A stretch of DNA of 64,000 bases from NCBI GenBank assembly GCA_031826515.1, contig CP134536.1:3912501-3976500 (forward strand), given 5' to 3'. The notes under the pieces were generated by a model, which was not told the origin of the DNA, searched no databases, and saw only the letters and a list, made by a program, of their open reading frames with translations. This DNA is from Flavobacteriaceae bacterium HL-DH10 (GTDB taxonomy: Bacteria > Bacteroidota > Bacteroidia > Flavobacteriales > Flavobacteriaceae). The position numbers and the translations under genes were made by a program. Of this stretch, positions 27,199-36,203 are shown one piece after another. Positions within the stretch are counted from its first letter, which is position 1. Each line of letters opens with the position of its first letter.

Positions 27199-27238
27199 GT
27201 TATGTAATTTTTCCTTAAGTCGAAGTTACTTAGAAATA
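27199..27238. repeat. Decayed half copy of the hairpin repeat
   Basis: TTATGTAATTTTTCCTTAA-GTCGAAGTTACTTAGAAATA aligns with the left half of the repeat at 26136-26173 with only a few changes. It lies just past the alkaline phosphatase stop. Confidence 0.55.
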
Positions 27239-27256
27239 TTAATAATGATTTAAAAT

Positions 27257-28384
27257 TTAGTTATTAGGTTTCCAATTAGTAACCTTTAATATTTTATGAA
27301 AAATTTCATTATTCTGATAGACACCCATAAACTCTTCTGCTCCTGGTCCATAAGCAAATACAGGGATTAAAGTAGCTGAATGTCCACTTGTTGAAAATAT
27401 CCCTTCAACTTCGCTATAATCGCTATACTCTTTTCCATTTTCTCTTGTTTTGGTTTTAGCCGCTAAGGTAAATCCTCCTGTTTCATGGTCTGCTGTTACT
27501 ATGACTAAGGTGTTACCATCACGTTTTGCAAAATCAAGTGCTTTTCCTATAGCATTGTCAAAATCTATTAATTCTGAAATAAGATAATCACTATCATTAG
27601 CATGTCCGCCCCAATCTATTTGAGAGCCTTCAACCATTAGAAAGAAATTAGATTTATTCTTATTCAAAAATTGAATTCCAAGTTCTGTGGCATTAGGTAA
27701 AAAATCACCTCTTCCTTTTGCTATTGCTGGCATATGTTTTTCTTCCAAAATATATGCAACCTTTGAAGATGATTTAATACTTTCAAAATCTCCTAAAGCT
27801 GTTGTGTCAATTTTAAAAGATTTAGAAGCTAAAGTATCAAATAGATTTCTTCCATCTTTTCTTTTATTAAAAAACTTTATCCCGCCACCAGCAAGAAAAT
27901 CGATATTAGTCTCGACCATATCTGCGGCAATTTCTTCATCAAAATTTCTACTTAAAGCATGTGCCAAAAAGCTAGCAGGTGTTGCATGTGTTAGAGAAGA
28001 TGTAGAAATAACTCCTGTTTTAATCTGCAATGGTGACACAATTTCTACTAATGAAACTACAGCAGTAGAATCATCGGCGACACCAATGGCACCATTATAC
28101 GTTTTTACACCACAAGCAAATGCCGTAGCTCCAGCTGCAGAATCTGTAACATCTTCACGAGAAGAGGACGTATTAATTAATCCGATATGTTTAAAACGCC
28201 CATAATTAGGAGCTGTTTCTTTAAAATAAAAAGCTGAGGAAACCTGAGATAAACCAGTACCATCACCTATTAAAAGAATAACGTTTTTAGGAGTGTTGTT
28301 TTTAACTTCCAATATTTCACCTACTGAATGACAAGAACATAAAGCAATGATACTAATAGAAAAAATATACTTTGTGAGTTTCAT
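27257..28384 (-). CDS. Alkaline phosphatase, lipoprotein
   Basis: A 375-residue PhoA-superfamily phosphomonoesterase, probably anchored in the envelope by the cysteine after ALCSC (residues 14-18). Active-site elements are all present: LLIGDGTG, DSAAGATAFACG with the serine nucleophile, HATPASFLAHA, EGSQIDWGGHAND, TADHETGG and TSGHSATLIPVF. It releases phosphate from organic esters. It is the most downstream gene of a same-strand series with the DUF5060 and GH43 genes, but a separate function is likely. A decayed repeat lies after it. Confidence 0.93.
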   Translation of the reverse strand: MKLTKYIFSISIIALCSCHSVGEILEVKNNTPKNVILLIGDGTGLSQVSSAFYFKETAPNYGRFKHIGLINTSSSREDVTDSAAGATAFACGVKTYNGAIGVADDSTAVVSLVEIVSPLQIKTGVISTSSLTHATPASFLAHALSRNFDEEIAADMVETNIDFLAGGGIKFFNKRKDGRNLFDTLASKSFKIDTTALGDFESIKSSSKVAYILEEKHMPAIAKGRGDFLPNATELGIQFLNKNKSNFFLMVEGSQIDWGGHANDSDYLISELIDFDNAIGKALDFAKRDGNTLVIVTADHETGGFTLAAKTKTRENGKEYSDYSEVEGIFSTSGHSATLIPVFAYGPGAEEFMGVYQNNEIFHKILKVTNWKPNN

Positions 28385-28438
28385 TAGTTTTATAAATTAA
28401 TTAAATTGATAACATTAAACTTCCCAAATTATTAATGA

Positions 28439-30100
28439 CTACTCTTTCTTAACAATCAAAACCCAATCGGTTAAAGTATCTGGTGCTGTAAATGTAATAG
28501 GATTGTTATTAGATACCGAAATTGCTTCTAAAGCTATTTTATTACCCGTTTTAGCATCTAACCAAGTGGCACTATTATAATCTCCTGATTCTAATTGTAA
28601 ATCAAACGGATTACCATTTGTTGAAAACACCAAATATTGGTTTCCTTTTTCAGATAAACACCACACTTTTTTATTATCATGATTAGATAATAATACATCC
28701 GTTGGATGCATCTTGTGAAATGTAATCTCATTCATCATCACATCACTTAAAATATCTAATTCTAAAGTAGAGGCTAGATACGGGTTATCGTCTTTAAAAA
28801 ACGGTAACCCTTCAAACCCAAAAGCGACTAATTCGTCTTCACCTGCTTGCCCGCACCAATTAAATGAAGCTCCAGCAGTTACACACGCCCAAGCTGCTTG
28901 ACGCAAATCGTCTAAAGTTGCCTTTGTGCGTTTTTGCCAAAAACGTCTCCAGAGCGCATTACCTTCAATCATATATACAGGTTTACCTGGAACATAACCT
29001 GCTAAACATGCCTCGTGATGGGTCCATGGTGCTTTCCAAAAAGGTCTGTCTAAATCGCGTTCTTCAGAAAAAATATAATGATTTTCTATAGCTGCAAAAT
29101 TATATGCATCTCGATGGTATTCGTTATTAATTGGGTATTCATCTTCATAGGTACGTAAATGGTTAAACACATCGTATTTTTTAACTAATTGTGCCCAACC
29201 AAGTTCTTCTTCTTGTCTGTCTCCTGGAACTTCCCAAACATACCCCCATCCAGCAATATTTGCATAAGGTGCTAGTCTAGCAACAACATAGCGTACATAA
29301 AAATCTTTTTCATCCTCGCTTAAACTTGTCCATTCTGGACCATCATTTTTACTGCCATCAAAACCAAGAAACATGTGTAAGCCAATGTTTTTATTATTTA
29401 ACCATTCTACATGATTTTCCATAAGCTTCCATACATCTAAGCGCATGGTACTTGATGCTTTGCCTTCTTCGTACAATGTTAAATCTTGTGTAGTTGGCTC
29501 TGGACCATCATGATAATATTGCTCAAAACAACATAAAGATAACAACCAGTTAACCTGTAAATGGTTATAACCACGATCAATTATAGGCTGATAAACATTT
29601 TTGGTAATCCAATCTAAAGGTTGTGCTATAGAACCATGACCACTTTCGTAATACGATTTTAACCAAACAGGATCTTTGCCGTTATAAGCAAACCATCGTG
29701 GATTTTCTTTGTAAGCTTGCAAAATACCTTTTCCTGCACCTACCGAAGTACATTCAAATTGAGCTTCTCCACCTTTAGTTGTATCACTCCAATGCCATTT
29801 GTAAGTCCACACGCCTATTTCATTTGGGATAAAACGCATTTTCCATATATGACCTCTAGTAACATCGCCTCCACCATTTCCATCGCCATCAAAAAAACCG
29901 AAAAACTCAGTTGTTTTTCCTGAAGGTGAAATGAATGTTGTATTAAGTTGAACATCTTTAAACTTATTAGTATACGTATTGGTATTCTCTATAGTCTTCT
30001 CAAACGTACGATATAAACCAACTTGCTGCAAAGGTTCTAGTTTAGCACAACTAAATATTGTAGAAGCAATGGTTAACAAAAGTAAAAAAATACTTCTCAT
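28439..30100 (-). CDS. DUF5060 domain glycoside hydrolase-like lipoprotein
   Basis: A 553-residue predicted outer-membrane lipoprotein (signal MRSIFLLLLTIASTIFSC). A beta-sandwich DUF5060 domain covers about residues 28-115 (FFGFFDGDGNGGGD, GVWTYKW). A TIM-barrel-like body follows (NHLQVNWLLSLC, GLHMFLGFDG, WGYVWEVPGD, ENHYIFSEERD) with a small C-terminal beta domain. Such proteins belong to flavobacterial polysaccharide loci and are presumed glycoside hydrolases; substrate not determined. The GH43 gene ends 8 bases upstream, so the two are cotranscribed. Confidence 0.82.
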   Translation of the reverse strand: MRSIFLLLLTIASTIFSCAKLEPLQQVGLYRTFEKTIENTNTYTNKFKDVQLNTTFISPSGKTTEFFGFFDGDGNGGGDVTRGHIWKMRFIPNEIGVWTYKWHWSDTTKGGEAQFECTSVGAGKGILQAYKENPRWFAYNGKDPVWLKSYYESGHGSIAQPLDWITKNVYQPIIDRGYNHLQVNWLLSLCCFEQYYHDGPEPTTQDLTLYEEGKASSTMRLDVWKLMENHVEWLNNKNIGLHMFLGFDGSKNDGPEWTSLSEDEKDFYVRYVVARLAPYANIAGWGYVWEVPGDRQEEELGWAQLVKKYDVFNHLRTYEDEYPINNEYHRDAYNFAAIENHYIFSEERDLDRPFWKAPWTHHEACLAGYVPGKPVYMIEGNALWRRFWQKRTKATLDDLRQAAWACVTAGASFNWCGQAGEDELVAFGFEGLPFFKDDNPYLASTLELDILSDVMMNEITFHKMHPTDVLLSNHDNKKVWCLSEKGNQYLVFSTNGNPFDLQLESGDYNSATWLDAKTGNKIALEAISVSNNNPITFTAPDTLTDWVLIVKKE

Positions 30101-30108
30101 TTTTTTAA

Positions 30109-31050
30109 CTATTTTGTTGGTATAACAGGTTGTATCGTACCATCTTCATTATAAAATAATTTATCGAAACAAATAGATCTTCGGTAAGGATGTGGACTTG
30201 TTTTATGTCCCCAACCAAACTTACGCTCAACATCTGGATTATTTTTATAATACAAATCGGAATTATGGTAAAACATATACCATTGCCCTTTATATTCTAC
30301 TATGGAATGATGGCTAGTGCCACTGTTCATTTTAGGTAAAATAACACCTTTATATTCAAATGGTCCTAACGGATTATCGCTCATAGCATATTTAATTTCA
30401 CCACTTTCGCCTACATAAGATAAATAATATTTACCCTTGTATTTATGCATCCAAACGGCTTCAAAAAAATCATCTGTACCTTCTAATAAATGAACTTCAC
30501 CATCATAAGAAATCATATCTTGATTTAGTTTTATGGCATTTACAACCAACTGTCCCATATATAAATAAGCTTGTCCGTCATCATCTATAAAAGCAGCTGG
30601 ATCTATAAAATCACGATTACAAACAACACCTTCTGTATTGGTATGAATTAAAGGTTTACTTAATGGGTCTACAAATGGTCCTGTTGGGCTATTACCTACC
30701 GCAACCCCTATTTTACTATGCTCTACAGGATAATAAAAATAATATTTACCATTTCTGTTAATACAATCTGGTGCCCATGCTTGAGAACTTGCCCAATTAA
30801 GATTATCTAGAGAAAAAGCCACACCGTGGTCTGTCCAATTTTCCATATCCGTTGTAGAAAAAACATGCCAGTCTTCCATAGTAAACTTTACAGCATCATC
30901 TTTATCATGAGATGGATAAATATATAAGGTATCATTAAAAACCCGCGCCGATGGATCGGCAGTATACATATGTTTTATAAATGGATTTTGAGAAAAAACT
31001 ATGTTACCTGTTATAAAACAAATAGTTGCAAATAAAATTCGAATCTTCAT
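30109..31050 (-). CDS. Glycoside hydrolase family 43 enzyme, secreted
   Basis: A 313-residue five-bladed propeller hydrolase with a Sec signal ending VFSQ (about residue 21). TADPSARV places the catalytic base at Asp32, AWAPDCINRNGKYYFYYP carries the second Asp and EAVWMHKYKGKYYLSY supplies the acid Glu. GH43 enzymes cleave arabinose, xylose or galactose linkages; the target here is unknown. It is followed 8 bases later by the DUF5060 gene and preceded by an aldo/keto reductase, a small sugar-use cluster without SusC/SusD. Confidence 0.92.
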   Translation of the reverse strand: MKIRILFATICFITGNIVFSQNPFIKHMYTADPSARVFNDTLYIYPSHDKDDAVKFTMEDWHVFSTTDMENWTDHGVAFSLDNLNWASSQAWAPDCINRNGKYYFYYPVEHSKIGVAVGNSPTGPFVDPLSKPLIHTNTEGVVCNRDFIDPAAFIDDDGQAYLYMGQLVVNAIKLNQDMISYDGEVHLLEGTDDFFEAVWMHKYKGKYYLSYVGESGEIKYAMSDNPLGPFEYKGVILPKMNSGTSHHSIVEYKGQWYMFYHNSDLYYKNNPDVERKFGWGHKTSPHPYRRSICFDKLFYNEDGTIQPVIPTK

Positions 31051-31128
31051 TTTTAGTCTATGGTTTGATTTTAATTGGTTATAACGAATATATTAAATGA
31101 ACATAACTTTTAGCAAACTTGAAAGTTA

Positions 31129-32115
31129 TTAATAACCGCCACGAATTTCATTATGAATAACTGTTTTATATAAATGAATTAAGGCTTCATGTATTTCTGA
31201 AGATAACGTATCTATGTTAGAAACTTGAGCGTTTGAGATTACTTGATTTGTTGAGCTTGCACCAGGAATGATGACACTTACAGCATCATGATCTAATATC
31301 CAACGTAGAGCTAATTGCACCATAGATAATTCACTTGGCAAAATGTCTTTTTTAATCGTTTCAACAAACTCTAAACCTTTTTCAAAAGGTAAGCCCGCAA
31401 AAGTTTCACCTACATTAAAAGCGTCTCCGTTTCTATTATAATTTCTATGGTCATTTTCTAGAAAGGTTGTATCAGCATTAAATTTACCAGAAAGTAAACC
31501 ACTTGCTAATGGCAAACGTACAATAATACCAACACCTTTTTCTTTGGCCTTCGGAAATAACTCGGTTACTAATTTTTGTCTAAATACATTAAAAATAACT
31601 TGTAGTGATAATAGCCCTTCTTGTTCCATGCAAATTAAACCTTCCTCGACCGTTTCTACACTAGCTCCAAAATGTTTAATTAAACCTTCTTGTTGCAATT
31701 CGCGTAACCAATCAAAAATATCGCCATCTCTTAAATACTGAGTTGGAATGCAATGCAATTGTAATAAATCTAACGCTTCTACTCCTAATCGCTTTAAAGA
31801 AGCTTCAACCGATGCTCTTAATACCGCTTTTGTATACTTATCTGGATACGCATCTCCTGCCCTACCAAATTTTGTTGCTACGCGGATGGGAGTATTACAT
31901 GTTTTTAAAAATTCTCCTATAAGAGTTTCACTTTTTCCATTGCCATAAACATCAGCCGTATCAAAAAAAGTTATATCATTTTTAACAGCTTCGTTTAAAA
32001 TATTAAAAGCGTTTTCTTTTGACATGTCCTGACCCCAATCGGCTCCTAATTGCCAACAACCTAAACCAACTTCGCTTACATTAAATCCTTTATTACCTAG
32101 TTTTCTTATTTTCAT
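31129..32115 (-). CDS. Aldo/keto reductase
   Basis: A 328-residue NADPH-dependent oxidoreductase. Catalytic residues are recognisable: FDTADVYGNGKSE (Asp and Tyr), ATKFGRAG (Lys) and LLQLHCIP (His). SVIIPGASSTNQVISN near 276 binds the cofactor. It may act on a sugar released by the GH43/DUF5060 pair downstream (inference from position). A -7-like TAAATTTG lies at 32140-32147. Confidence 0.92.
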   Translation of the reverse strand: MKIRKLGNKGFNVSEVGLGCWQLGADWGQDMSKENAFNILNEAVKNDITFFDTADVYGNGKSETLIGEFLKTCNTPIRVATKFGRAGDAYPDKYTKAVLRASVEASLKRLGVEALDLLQLHCIPTQYLRDGDIFDWLRELQQEGLIKHFGASVETVEEGLICMEQEGLLSLQVIFNVFRQKLVTELFPKAKEKGVGIIVRLPLASGLLSGKFNADTTFLENDHRNYNRNGDAFNVGETFAGLPFEKGLEFVETIKKDILPSELSMVQLALRWILDHDAVSVIIPGASSTNQVISNAQVSNIDTLSSEIHEALIHLYKTVIHNEIRGGY

Positions 32116-32247
32116 TATCTATTATCTAAAGTTTAAAAACAAATTTACAGTTTTTTAACACTTTATCGTAATTATAGTTATACAAACGATTATTATATCT
32201 CGTTACGTGTAAATTGAATATTTTTCATTTCTTAAAATAAAAATACG

Positions 32248-32598
32248 ATGAAAACAATTGTTACAATTTTAGCATTATCATTTACAGGCTTATGTAGTGG
32301 TCAATTTATATCAAATGATGGTGAATTACATGTAGCAGCAGGTGCATTAATATCTGCAACAACTTATACGGTTGTATATTCTACAACAAAAAATAAAAAG
32401 AAAGCTTTTTGGTATAGTTTAAGCGCTTCAGTTTTAGCAGGTATTGCTAAAGAAGTATATGATAGTACCAAACCACATAATAATTTTGATGCAGCCGATG
32501 TAGCCGCTACCGCCGTTGGAGGCTTAGTTGCAAGTACAACTTTAAGTTTATTTGTTGGAAACAAGAAAAAGAACAAAGGCGTAGCTCTTGTTAACTAA
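32248..32598 (+). CDS. Small membrane protein resembling YfiM/DUF2279
   Basis: A 116-residue protein with an N-terminal signal or membrane segment (ending SGQF), a conserved His in ELHVAAGALISATTY and KEVYDSTKPHNNFDAADVAATAVGG, followed by a second hydrophobic segment and a basic tail. The H...KE-x-YD...D-x-x-A arrangement resembles the YfiM/DUF2279 group of unknown function. Its last 8 bases overlap the convergent nitronate monooxygenase gene. Confidence 0.65.
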   Translation: MKTIVTILALSFTGLCSGQFISNDGELHVAAGALISATTYTVVYSTTKNKKKAFWYSLSASVLAGIAKEVYDSTKPHNNFDAADVAATAVGGLVASTTLSLFVGNKKKNKGVALVN

Positions 32599-33538
32599 TT
32601 AAATGCCTAATAATATCTTTTGTAGGTAGAATTTTATGAGTATGCTCAATACTCGGACCTGCCACCCAAACCGTTTTATAAGTAGCTTTGGTTGCTGCAT
32701 TCTTTGTCGCATTCATGCCAATTGAAAAACGTATCATTTTCACCCATTTTTTAAGGCGCTTATTTTTGTTTAAAACGGATTCTAGCCAAGTTTGTTTAGT
32801 ACCTATTTTTTGCACATATGGTGTATTTATAACTGTGCAAGGTGTGCCCGATATGCGTTCTGTCATAACAATATCATCTGCTCCATAATCAACACAAGCT
32901 TGTTTATATTCATTTGTAACTCCTGCTTCTACTGAAGCTATAAATGGGCTTCCTACTGAAACGCCGTCTGCTCCATATTTTAGCATAGTATCAACATCTG
33001 CCTTACAACCTACACCTCCAGCAGAAATTACTGGAATACTGCAATTTGTACTAAGTTCTTTATTAAGTGCTTTAGGTGATTTATTACCTCTATGCCCACC
33101 TGCTTTATTATTTACAGCTATAACAGCATCGGCTCCCAAACGTTCTACTTTTTTTGCATATTTTAAATCTACTACATCACAAAAAACCTTGATACCTACT
33201 TTATGTGCTTGCTTTATAGTTTCTTCGGGACTTCCCAAAGAAGTTATTATAAAATCACACCCTTCTTCACAAATAACACGTAATTGTTCTTTATATTTTA
33301 AATTTGATTTATTAACAATTAAATTAAAACCAAATGAACCTCCATCTGGTTTTGCAGCCTTAAGTTCTCTTAATGCTATTTTTAACTCATCAAGAGTTCT
33401 AAAATTTAATGCAGGAATACACCCTGCAATACCACAATTCATAGCCTCTTTTACCATCGCTACGTTAGATACTAAAAACATAGGTGCCTGAATAATAGGA
33501 TGTTTTATATTTAAAAGTTGTGTGAGTTTTGTAGCCAT
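32591..33538 (-). CDS. Nitronate monooxygenase-like FMN oxidoreductase
   Basis: A 315-residue TIM-barrel flavoprotein of the 2-nitropropane dioxygenase/nitronate monooxygenase family: PIIQAPMFLVSNVAMV, PVISAGGVGCKADVDTMLKYGADGVSVGSPF for FMN phosphate binding, and the NKAGGHRG loop with the expected histidine. It oxidises alkyl nitronates or similar compounds. A consensus promoter and a palindromic operator candidate lie directly upstream. Confidence 0.88.
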   Translation of the reverse strand: MATKLTQLLNIKHPIIQAPMFLVSNVAMVKEAMNCGIAGCIPALNFRTLDELKIALRELKAAKPDGGSFGFNLIVNKSNLKYKEQLRVICEEGCDFIITSLGSPEETIKQAHKVGIKVFCDVVDLKYAKKVERLGADAVIAVNNKAGGHRGNKSPKALNKELSTNCSIPVISAGGVGCKADVDTMLKYGADGVSVGSPFIASVEAGVTNEYKQACVDYGADDIVMTERISGTPCTVINTPYVQKIGTKQTWLESVLNKNKRLKKWVKMIRFSIGMNATKNAATKATYKTVWVAGPSIEHTHKILPTKDIIRHLIS

Positions 33539-33551
33539 AATTAGTTTTATT

Positions 33552-33584
33552 CAAATATAACAAAATATTATGCACGCATAACAA
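33552..33584 (-). promoter_or_regulatory. Promoter of the nitronate monooxygenase gene
   Basis: Minus strand TTG (33582-33584), 22-base spacer, TATATTTG (33552-33559). The ATG is at 33538. Confidence 0.6.
33569..33580. promoter_or_regulatory. Operator candidate TATGCACGCATA, site 1
   Basis: A near-palindrome located between the -33 and -7 elements of the nitronate monooxygenase promoter, the typical place for a repressor. The same 12-mer recurs at 33662-33673. It resembles MarR-type half-site spacing; no such regulator gene is adjacent in this window. Confidence 0.5.
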
Positions 33585-33661
33585 CTAAGAATCAGTTAGT
33601 TATAAAAAACTAAAAATTAAATCACAAAACTCTGATTTCATGATATTTATCATTTTTTTAT

Positions 33662-33673
33662 TATGCACGCATA
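33662..33673. promoter_or_regulatory. Operator candidate TATGCACGCATA, site 2
   Basis: Identical to site 1, 93 bases away, and 38 bases before the start of the divergent small secreted protein gene (33712). Both copies are preceded by AT. Confidence 0.45.
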
Positions 33674-33711
33674 GTTATTTTTAAAAATCTTAAACTTAAA
33701 TATATTCTATC

Positions 33712-34209
33712 ATGAAAACCATTGTATTCATTATGTTTTTATTTGGATTAACAGTCCTTTCAAACGCACAAACCATTGCTTTACAAGAAACAGTAATTGA
33801 ATTAAACAATACATATTTAAATGCTGTTAATGCAGATAATGCAGCTGAATGTGTTAAAATTCTAGAAGAAAAAGTTGTAAATTATAATAGAGAGTTAACT
33901 CCATTATATAATGAGGTGTATGATACTTACAAAGTATCATTTTACATTCCCGAAGGGAAAATTATAGCGGTATACAATACAGACGGAAAAATTATAAGAA
34001 CTATAGAAAAATATAATAATGTAAGATTGCCTTTAATTGTCATGCAAGCTATTGCAAAACGCTTTCCAAATTGGGGTATCATAAGTGATGCTTATCATAT
34101 TAACTACCATTGTGAAAAAGACACCGTAAAACAAGAATATAAAATCAAGATTAAAAATGAAAATGAAATAATTACAGTAAAAACTAATGAAACTGGTATG
34201 TTTCTGTAA
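33712..34209 (+). CDS. Small secreted protein, paralogue A (function unknown)
   Basis: A 165-residue protein with a signal peptide ending SNAQ (residue 20). The conserved part runs VYDTYKVSFYIPEGKIIAVY, then DGKIIRTIEKYNNVRLP and AIAKRFPNWGI. It is clearly paralogous to the gene at 35614. The KRFPNW-type pattern resembles PepSY/BLIP-like beta-alpha folds, but I do not assign a function. The rlmI-type gene lies convergently between the two paralogues. Confidence 0.75.
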   Translation: MKTIVFIMFLFGLTVLSNAQTIALQETVIELNNTYLNAVNADNAAECVKILEEKVVNYNRELTPLYNEVYDTYKVSFYIPEGKIIAVYNTDGKIIRTIEKYNNVRLPLIVMQAIAKRFPNWGIISDAYHINYHCEKDTVKQEYKIKIKNENEIITVKTNETGMFL

Positions 34210-34224
34210 AATTTCACAAACTAA

Positions 34225-35454
34225 TTAATCTAAAAAACGATAATAGACACATTTTAAATAAGCACCTTCTGGAAAACCTATGGGATGATCTTCATCATGT
34301 TGGGTTTTAAGTAATACTTTATATGTTCTATTTGTTGATGCTAATGTTTGACCGTTAATGTCGAAAAAAGCTTGACTAAGTACTCTTGACGAACAAGAAG
34401 CTAGAACCAATAATCCATTTTTAGCAGTTAACTGTTCTCCTAAATCAGCTAATTGGGCATACTTCTTTTTTGCTAAATCTATTTCTGAAGCTTGTTTTGC
34501 AAAACTTGGAGGGTCAATAACAACAACATCAAAAGTAACTTTGTTTTTTATTAACTTTTTAAGTTCTTCAAAAGCATCTCCTGCAATGGTTTTATGCGTG
34601 CCTTTATAGGTATTTAATTTACCATTTTCAATAGCTATTTCTAGCGCTTGTTTACTAATATCTAAACTAGTAACTTCTTTAGCTCCATTATATAATGCAT
34701 GCACCGAAAATCCACCAGCATAAGAGAACACATCTAATACCGTTTTCCCCTTACTCCACTCGCCTACTTGTTTCCTATTAGCACGATGATCTAAAAAATA
34801 ACCTGTTTTATGCCCTTTAATAACATTTGCTGAAAAGTTAACACCATGTTCAATAAACTGAACCACTTCATTTTCTAAAATTCCATAAACAACATCTCCG
34901 TTTTTTAATTGATGTGCATTAGATTGTTCTAAACTTCTACTTAATCTGATAACAACGGTTTTTGCATTTGAAACCTCTTGTAAACCTGATATAATAGTAT
35001 CTAAATAAGGCAACCAGATTTCAGAATAAATTTTCACAACTAAAACAGATGCATACATATCAGCTATTAAACCTGGAAAACCATCGTTTTCACCAAATAG
35101 TAAACGGTAACTATTCGTATTTGTTTTTAATAAATTACGACGTTTGCTATAAGCGTCTTTTATTTTTTTTTGAAAAAAACTAGCGTTAATATTTACCTTT
35201 TCTGTGCTACTATGAAGCATTTTAATCCGAATTGGTGAATTAGCATCATACAACCCTAAACCAACAACACGGTTTTTATTTTTACCAAAAATGATTGCTA
35301 AATCACCAGATTTAGCATCTTCATTTATTTTAATAATATTATTTGAAAATACCCAAGGATGTCCTTGCACAACAAATTGTTCGCCTTTTGAATTTAGCTT
35401 TACCGCTAAGCGTTTGGGGTTATAATTTGATTTTATTTTTGTAGAGAAAGGCAT
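34225..35454 (-). CDS. Class I rRNA methyltransferase, RlmI type
   Basis: A 409-residue SAM-dependent methyltransferase with an N-terminal PUA domain (KGEQFVVQGHPWVFSNNI) and a Rossmann domain: DVFSYAGGFSVHALYNGA near 241, TSLDISKQAL, and VVIDPPSFAK near 318 with the NPP-like motif. The RlmI group methylates C5 of a cytosine in 23S rRNA (C1962 in E. coli). It lies convergent with paralogue A and divergent from paralogue B. Confidence 0.9.
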   Translation of the reverse strand: MPFSTKIKSNYNPKRLAVKLNSKGEQFVVQGHPWVFSNNIIKINEDAKSGDLAIIFGKNKNRVVGLGLYDANSPIRIKMLHSSTEKVNINASFFQKKIKDAYSKRRNLLKTNTNSYRLLFGENDGFPGLIADMYASVLVVKIYSEIWLPYLDTIISGLQEVSNAKTVVIRLSRSLEQSNAHQLKNGDVVYGILENEVVQFIEHGVNFSANVIKGHKTGYFLDHRANRKQVGEWSKGKTVLDVFSYAGGFSVHALYNGAKEVTSLDISKQALEIAIENGKLNTYKGTHKTIAGDAFEELKKLIKNKVTFDVVVIDPPSFAKQASEIDLAKKKYAQLADLGEQLTAKNGLLVLASCSSRVLSQAFFDINGQTLASTNRTYKVLLKTQHDEDHPIGFPEGAYLKCVYYRFLD

Positions 35455-35613
35455 AATTTATTTTAAAAAGTGAGTCAAAAGTATGGGTTTTTAAGTAATA
35501 AAAAAACAATCAAAATTAAACTATCAAAACTCCCTTATTATTACTGATGAAGATCATTGTAGAAAATTAATCAATAACATAACTTTTGTCTATTAATTAA
35601 AAATATCTATATC

Positions 35614-36114
35614 ATGAAAAAATTAATTTTTAGTCTGATTATTATCAGTATGACATTTGAGATGTATTCTCAAATAAACCAACTACCAGAGGTAGTAATT
35701 ACAGCAGTAAACTATAAGTACTTAAATTCTGTAGATGCTGTAGACACCGATTTGTCAGTACAAATGTTACAAGAACAAGTAGCCATGTACGATTTAAAAA
35801 ACTCTGATCTTTATTATGATGATTATGATACCTATAATGTATCATTCTACATTCCTAACGGTAAAATATTAGCTGCATATGATAAAGACGGTAAAGTTAT
35901 AAGAACTATTGAAAGATTTAAAAATATAAAATTACCAAAAAATGTACGAAATGCAATTTTCAAAAGATTCCCAAACTGGACTTTAGCAAAAGATGTGTAT
36001 TCTGTTAGCTATAATACTGATGCAGCTTCAGTAAAAAAAACATACAAGGTAAAACTTGAAAATAATGGCGAAGTTATTAGAGTTAAATTGGATGAAAAAG
36101 GTAATTTTATGTAA
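35614..36114 (+). CDS. Small secreted protein, paralogue B (function unknown)
   Basis: A 166-residue protein with a signal peptide ending MYSQ (residue 20). Compared with the gene at 33712 it shares the motifs YDTYNVSFYIPNGKILAAYD, DGKVIRTIERFKNIKLP and AIFKRFPNW and a matching C-terminus. No catalytic motif is visible. It ends before a bidirectional terminator and converges with dnaK. Confidence 0.75.
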   Translation: MKKLIFSLIIISMTFEMYSQINQLPEVVITAVNYKYLNSVDAVDTDLSVQMLQEQVAMYDLKNSDLYYDDYDTYNVSFYIPNGKILAAYDKDGKVIRTIERFKNIKLPKNVRNAIFKRFPNWTLAKDVYSVSYNTDAASVKKTYKVKLENNGEVIRVKLDEKGNFM

Positions 36115-36134
36115 ACCAACAAAATCCTAAAAAC

Positions 36135-36170
36135 AAAAAAACGCAACCAAAAATGATTGCGTTTTTTTTT
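36135..36170. terminator. Bidirectional terminator between paralogue B and dnaK
   Basis: Perfect arms AAAAAAACGCAA and TTGCGTTTTTTT around a 10-base loop, with U-runs in both directions, between two convergent genes. Confidence 0.85.
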
Positions 36171-36203
36171 ATTTCAAACTAATGCTTTCACATGAATGAC
36201 ATA

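Noticed and set aside
27687-28205. 172-codon open frame antisense to the alkaline phosphatase gene
   Set aside because: The opposite strand encodes an intact phosphatase with all active-site motifs; the antisense frame has no recognisable family pattern.
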